This document shows, piece by piece, positions 13,105 through 14,946 of a stretch of DNA of 14,946 nucleotides. Positions within the stretch are counted from its first letter, which is position 1. Each line of letters begins with the position of its first letter. The DNA lies in contig CALRDB010000027.1 of the NCBI GenBank assembly GCA_943354745.1, positions 1 to 14,946 on the forward strand, given 5' to 3'. The DNA comes from Candidatus Nomurabacteria bacterium. Lineage in GTDB: Bacteria > Patescibacteriota > Minisyncoccia > Phycocordibacterales > UBA10002. Below the pieces are notes generated by a model. It was not told the DNA's origin, did not search any database, and saw only the letters and a list, made by a program, of their open reading frames with translations. A program made the translations under genes and the position numbers.

Positions 13105-13107
13105 ATT

Positions 13108-13320
13108 ATGGAAAAGAAAGAACAGCAGTGTTATTTTTCACAAAATAATATCAAACATATTGATTATAAGGATATTGAACTTCTCAAGAAGTTTCTTAAT
13201 CCTCACGGCCGTATCCAAGGAACCAAGCGAACTGGAGTCTCATCGAAATATCAGCGTCAACTTGCAACGGCCATAAAGCGCGCGCGCTTTATGGGGCTTC
13301 TTCCATTCCTCGTAAGGTAA
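13108..13320 (+). CDS. rpsR: 30S ribosomal protein S18
   Basis: A 70-residue S18, normal in length. Conserved features are IDYKDIELLKKFLNPHGRI (18-36) and the basic helix TGVSSKYQRQLATAIKRARFMGLLPF (42-67), which bind S6 and 16S rRNA at the platform. A single Cys at position 8 is present, not a zinc site. It is the last gene of the rpsF-efp-rpsR cluster. The 5' spacer is a 7-base tandem repeat with no Shine-Dalgarno at the start. The cluster ends in a strong terminator. Confidence 0.95.
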   Translation: MEKKEQQCYFSQNNIKHIDYKDIELLKKFLNPHGRIQGTKRTGVSSKYQRQLATAIKRARFMGLLPFLVR

Positions 13321-13348
13321 GCACGGAACTGTCACGAAACGAAGCCAG

Positions 13349-13389
13349 ACACAGAAAAAGCACGGAACAGTTCCGTGCTTTTTCTGTGT
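13349..13389. terminator. Bidirectional terminator between rpsR and ssb
   Basis: A perfect 19-base stem, 13349-13367 with 13371-13389, encloses a CAG loop. The arm contains AAAAAGC on the left and GCTTTTT on the right, so it gives a T-rich 3' side on either strand and serves the convergent rpsR and ssb genes. GCACGGAAC also occurs just after rpsR (13321-13329) as a second copy of part of the left arm, and CTGTGTC (13397-13403) duplicates the outer right arm. Confidence 0.92.
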
Positions 13390-13413
13390 TCTTTGTCTGT
13401 GTCGGTTCAGTGT

Positions 13414-13881
13414 TTAAAAGGGAATATCATCCGCGTTGATCTGTTCCTCTGGGTACTGGATACCTGTCCCGCCCTCTTCTTTCTCCGCTGGAGCACTTGG
13501 AGCTTGCGATTCAGGGCGGGTTCCTCCTCCTGTACTGCTGGCACCATCGCGAGCGCTCGGTCCGAATTGGAATTGTTCGAGTACGATTTCGGTCTTGTAG
13601 CGTTTACCGGTGCCGTCTTTCGATTCCCAGCTTCGTGTACGGATACGCCCTTCGATGAAAATAGGACGTCCTTTTTTAAGATATTGTGCGATGACCTCGG
13701 CCTGTTTGCCGAAAGAGACGATGTTGTGGAAATCAACCTCTTCTTGTTTTGCGCCAGCTTTGTCTTTATAGGTACGGTTGGTTGCGATAGAAAATTCTGC
13801 AACCTGATTTCCTCCTGGAAGTGCCTTGAGCTCCGGGTCGCGGGTGAGGTTTCCGTAGAGAGTGACTTTGTTGACGTACAT
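13414..13881 (-). CDS. ssb: Single-stranded DNA-binding protein
   Basis: A 155-residue SSB. The OB fold covers residues 1-107, with MYVNKVTLYGNLTRDPELK (1-19), VAEFSIATNRTYKD (27-40), VDFHNIVSFGKQAEVIAQYLKKG (49-71) and IFIEGRIRTRSWESKDG (74-90). A disordered Gly/Ser/Pro/Glu-rich linker (about 108-149) follows. The acidic tip ADDIPF ends the protein and is the docking peptide for replication and repair partners. In most bacteria ssb lies between rpsF and rpsR; here it is on the opposite strand, converging on rpsR, and efp occupies the usual place. The start codon directly follows a 7-base tandem repeat, with no Shine-Dalgarno. Confidence 0.97.
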   Translation of the reverse strand: MYVNKVTLYGNLTRDPELKALPGGNQVAEFSIATNRTYKDKAGAKQEEVDFHNIVSFGKQAEVIAQYLKKGRPIFIEGRIRTRSWESKDGTGKRYKTEIVLEQFQFGPSARDGASSTGGGTRPESQAPSAPAEKEEGGTGIQYPEEQINADDIPF

Positions 13882-13909
13882 ACTGAAGATGAATTATGAA
13901 TAATGAAGT
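13882..13909 (-). repeat. Four-unit 7-base tandem repeat abutting the ssb start codon
   Basis: On the plus strand the units are ACTGAAG, ATGAATT, ATGAATA and ATGAAGT, all exactly 7 bases, ending at the base next to the ssb start (CAT, 13879-13881). Further GCTAN-type repetition continues to about 13931. Confidence 0.7.
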
Positions 13910-13951
13910 AAGCTAATGCTAGCATGAGCTAGAAAAATGTCACCTCTTATT

Positions 13952-14045
13952 CTCCCATTCTTAAAGGGAGCACCGCATTCTTATGCGCGGAGGGATTTAG
14001 ATCCTCCGCATCGGAAGACCTCGGCACCTCCTTTTATAAAGGAGG
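13952..14045 (-). repeat. Stacked hairpins in the ssb upstream spacer (REP-like)
   Basis: Four hairpins in a row: CTCCC/GGGAG (13952-13956, 13966-13970), CGCAT/ATGCG (13974-13978, 13983-13987), GCGGAGG/CCTCCGC (13987-13993, 14003-14009) and CCTCCTTT/AAAGGAGG (14027-14034, 14038-14045). The second and third share base 13987, so they are adjacent or in competition. None has a T-tract on the minus strand. It resembles a composite interspersed repeat; genome-wide copies were not checked. Confidence 0.5.
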
Positions 14046-14057
14046 AATAAAATGCGT

Positions 14058-14357
14058 TTATGTTGATAATTGCTTTCGGTTTTTGAATTTGCCGTAGAGC
14101 CATCCGATTAGCACGCCGTATACAAATCCGTTGAGTGTTATAGCGAAGAATTCTTCAAATAAGCTAGGGTTATTTCCTGAAAATAAACCTCCTTTGGAAA
14201 TGAACAACGCTGATAATCCCGGAGCGTAAATCGCGGTGAGAACATCGGAGCGTCCGTCGTATAGTATGTAATATCCACCGATAATCAATGTCACTATGCC
14301 AGCAATAACCCCTCCCTTTACCCAATACGGCCAATTTTTCCAGTGCATAGTTTTCAT
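14058..14357 (-). CDS. Small membrane protein, function unknown
   Basis: A 99-residue hydrophobic protein. Hydrophobic stretches are at about 14-34 (KGGVIAGIVTLIIGGYYILY), a shorter one at 39-53 and one at 69-88 (FFAITLNGFVYGVLIGWLYG). A basic tail (KFKNRKQLST) and an aromatic-basic N terminus (MHWKNWPYWVK) flank these, suggesting two or three membrane passes. ATG at 14357 is taken as the start; an in-frame ATG at residue 4 is an alternative. No Shine-Dalgarno. It lies downstream of recA on the same strand, separated by a short repeat, and may be co-transcribed. No family recognised. Confidence 0.7.
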   Translation of the reverse strand: MKTMHWKNWPYWVKGGVIAGIVTLIIGGYYILYDGRSDVLTAIYAPGLSALFISKGGLFSGNNPSLFEEFFAITLNGFVYGVLIGWLYGKFKNRKQLST

Positions 14358-14363
14358 GGTTTC

Positions 14364-14400
14364 TTATTGTTATTCAGTCATCAGTCATTAGTTATTCGGT
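14364..14400 (-). repeat. 7-to-8-base tandem repeat spanning the recA stop codon
   Basis: On the plus strand the units are TTATTGT, TATTCAGT, CATCAGT, CATTAGT and TATTCGGT, consensus NATTNGT. The recA stop codon (14392-14394) falls at the junction of the last two units. Confidence 0.65.
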
Positions 14401-14946
14401 ATCTTTCGCCTCTTCACTCTCACTTGCTCCTGCAACGGTAAGTGCCCCGTCTTTGAGTTGCTTCACGATAGCCTTCAGGATCTCACCTGAGACCTTCTTG
14501 TTCTCGCGGAGGAACTGGCGGGTCGCGTCATACCCACGGCCGAGCTTCACACCATCATATTCGTAAGACGTGCCGGATTTTTTCATAAGTCCCAGTTTTT
14601 CGCCGAGCGCGATAAGCTCACCTTCGCGAGAGATACCCTCGTTGTACATAAGGTCAAATTCAGTCTGCTTAAACGGAGCGGCGACTTTGTTCTTGACGAC
14701 TTTCACTCTCACACGGCCACCCATCACCTCATCTCCTTTCTTGATTTGCGCGATACGGCGGATATCCAGACGAACGCTTGTGTAGAATTTAAGTGCCTTA
14801 CCACCCGGGGTGGTTTCGGGGTTGCCAAACATGACACCAATTTGCATTCTGATTTGGTTGATGAAGATGATGATGGTCTTGGATCGGGCGACAATAGCGG
14901 TGAGTTTACGGAGTGCCTGCGACATAAGGCGCGCCTGTTTGCCGAC
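14392..14946 (-). CDS. recA: Recombinase RecA, C-terminal half (5' end outside window)
   Basis: Homologous recombination and SOS ATPase. The frame is open to the window edge, where VGKQARLMSQALRKLT is read, so the N-terminal part with the Walker A motif lies beyond it; the ATG at 14925 is an internal Met. Visible features are the Walker B-like strand TIIIFINQIR, the L2 DNA-binding loop in GVMFGNPETTPGGKALKFY, VRLDIRR, and the C-terminal domain from FDLMYNEGISREGELIALG. It ends in a short acidic tail (ASESEEAKDTE), as usual. Lys in VGKQARL replaces the more common Leu. Nothing suggests an intein or frameshift in the visible part. Confidence 0.96.
   Translation of the reverse strand, partial: VGKQARLMSQALRKLTAIVARSKTIIIFINQIRMQIGVMFGNPETTPGGKALKFYTSVRLDIRRIAQIKKGDEVMGGRVRVKVVKNKVAAPFKQTEFDLMYNEGISREGELIALGEKLGLMKKSGTSYEYDGVKLGRGYDATRQFLRENKKVSGEILKAIVKQLKDGALTVAGASESEEAKDTE

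Noticed and set aside
13407..13925. 172-codon frame overlapping ssb on the same strand
   Set aside because: It is out of frame with ssb, and the ssb frame has clear OB-fold motifs and the DDIPF tip.
14026..14045. AAAGGAGGTG on the minus strand as a ribosome-binding site
   Set aside because: It is in a perfect hairpin, and the next ATG opens only a four-codon ORF; no gene follows at a proper distance.

Overview
The window looks like ordinary chromosome from a reduced-genome bacterium, most likely of the Candidate Phyla Radiation (Patescibacteria/Parcubacteria-like). This rests on the gene set and on divergent signatures rather than on any database match. The methionyl-tRNA synthetase has HIGF in place of HIGH. 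Elongation factor P has a non-canonical tip loop (MQQRKPV). Ribosomal protein S6 is long. Shine-Dalgarno sequences are scarce, and several promoters would start transcription at or within a few bases of the start codon.

Layout. 1-1785 (+) is a large membrane-anchored protein with an exported beta-rich body, probably cut by the window edge. 1882-3213 (+) is glycyl-tRNA synthetase. 3300-3874 (+) is a compact Phd/YefM-RelE type toxin-antitoxin pair behind a promoter full of palindromes. 3875-6730 (+) is the least conventional part. It holds an unrecognised 288-residue protein, a BtpA-family TIM-barrel protein and an unrecognised protein of about 175 residues. Each of the two unknown genes sits behind a promoter, a short leader ORF starting at the predicted +1, and mutually exclusive hairpins ending in an intrinsic terminator. 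This looks like a pair of transcription attenuators. 6814-8085 (+) is an M16 zinc peptidase. 8267-9361 (+) is an AI-2E-family permease. 9447-11734 (+) is metG-tatD. 11841-13320 (+) is rpsF-efp-rpsR, ending in a 19-bp bidirectional terminator. On the minus strand, from the right edge leftward, lie recA (5' end outside the window), a 99-residue membrane protein, a spacer of stacked hairpins, and ssb, which converges on rpsR.

The genes are mostly translation (glyS, metG, rpsF, efp, rpsR), DNA maintenance (recA, ssb, tatD) and envelope functions (membrane protein, permease, peptidase). The two features most worth following up are the paired leader-peptide/attenuator modules around the BtpA gene, and a recurrent intergenic pattern. 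Several spacers consist of degenerate tandem repeats with a 7-base period; the sequence differs at each locus, and each array touches or nearly touches a start or stop codon. No tRNA, rRNA, CRISPR array, transposase or integrase was seen.
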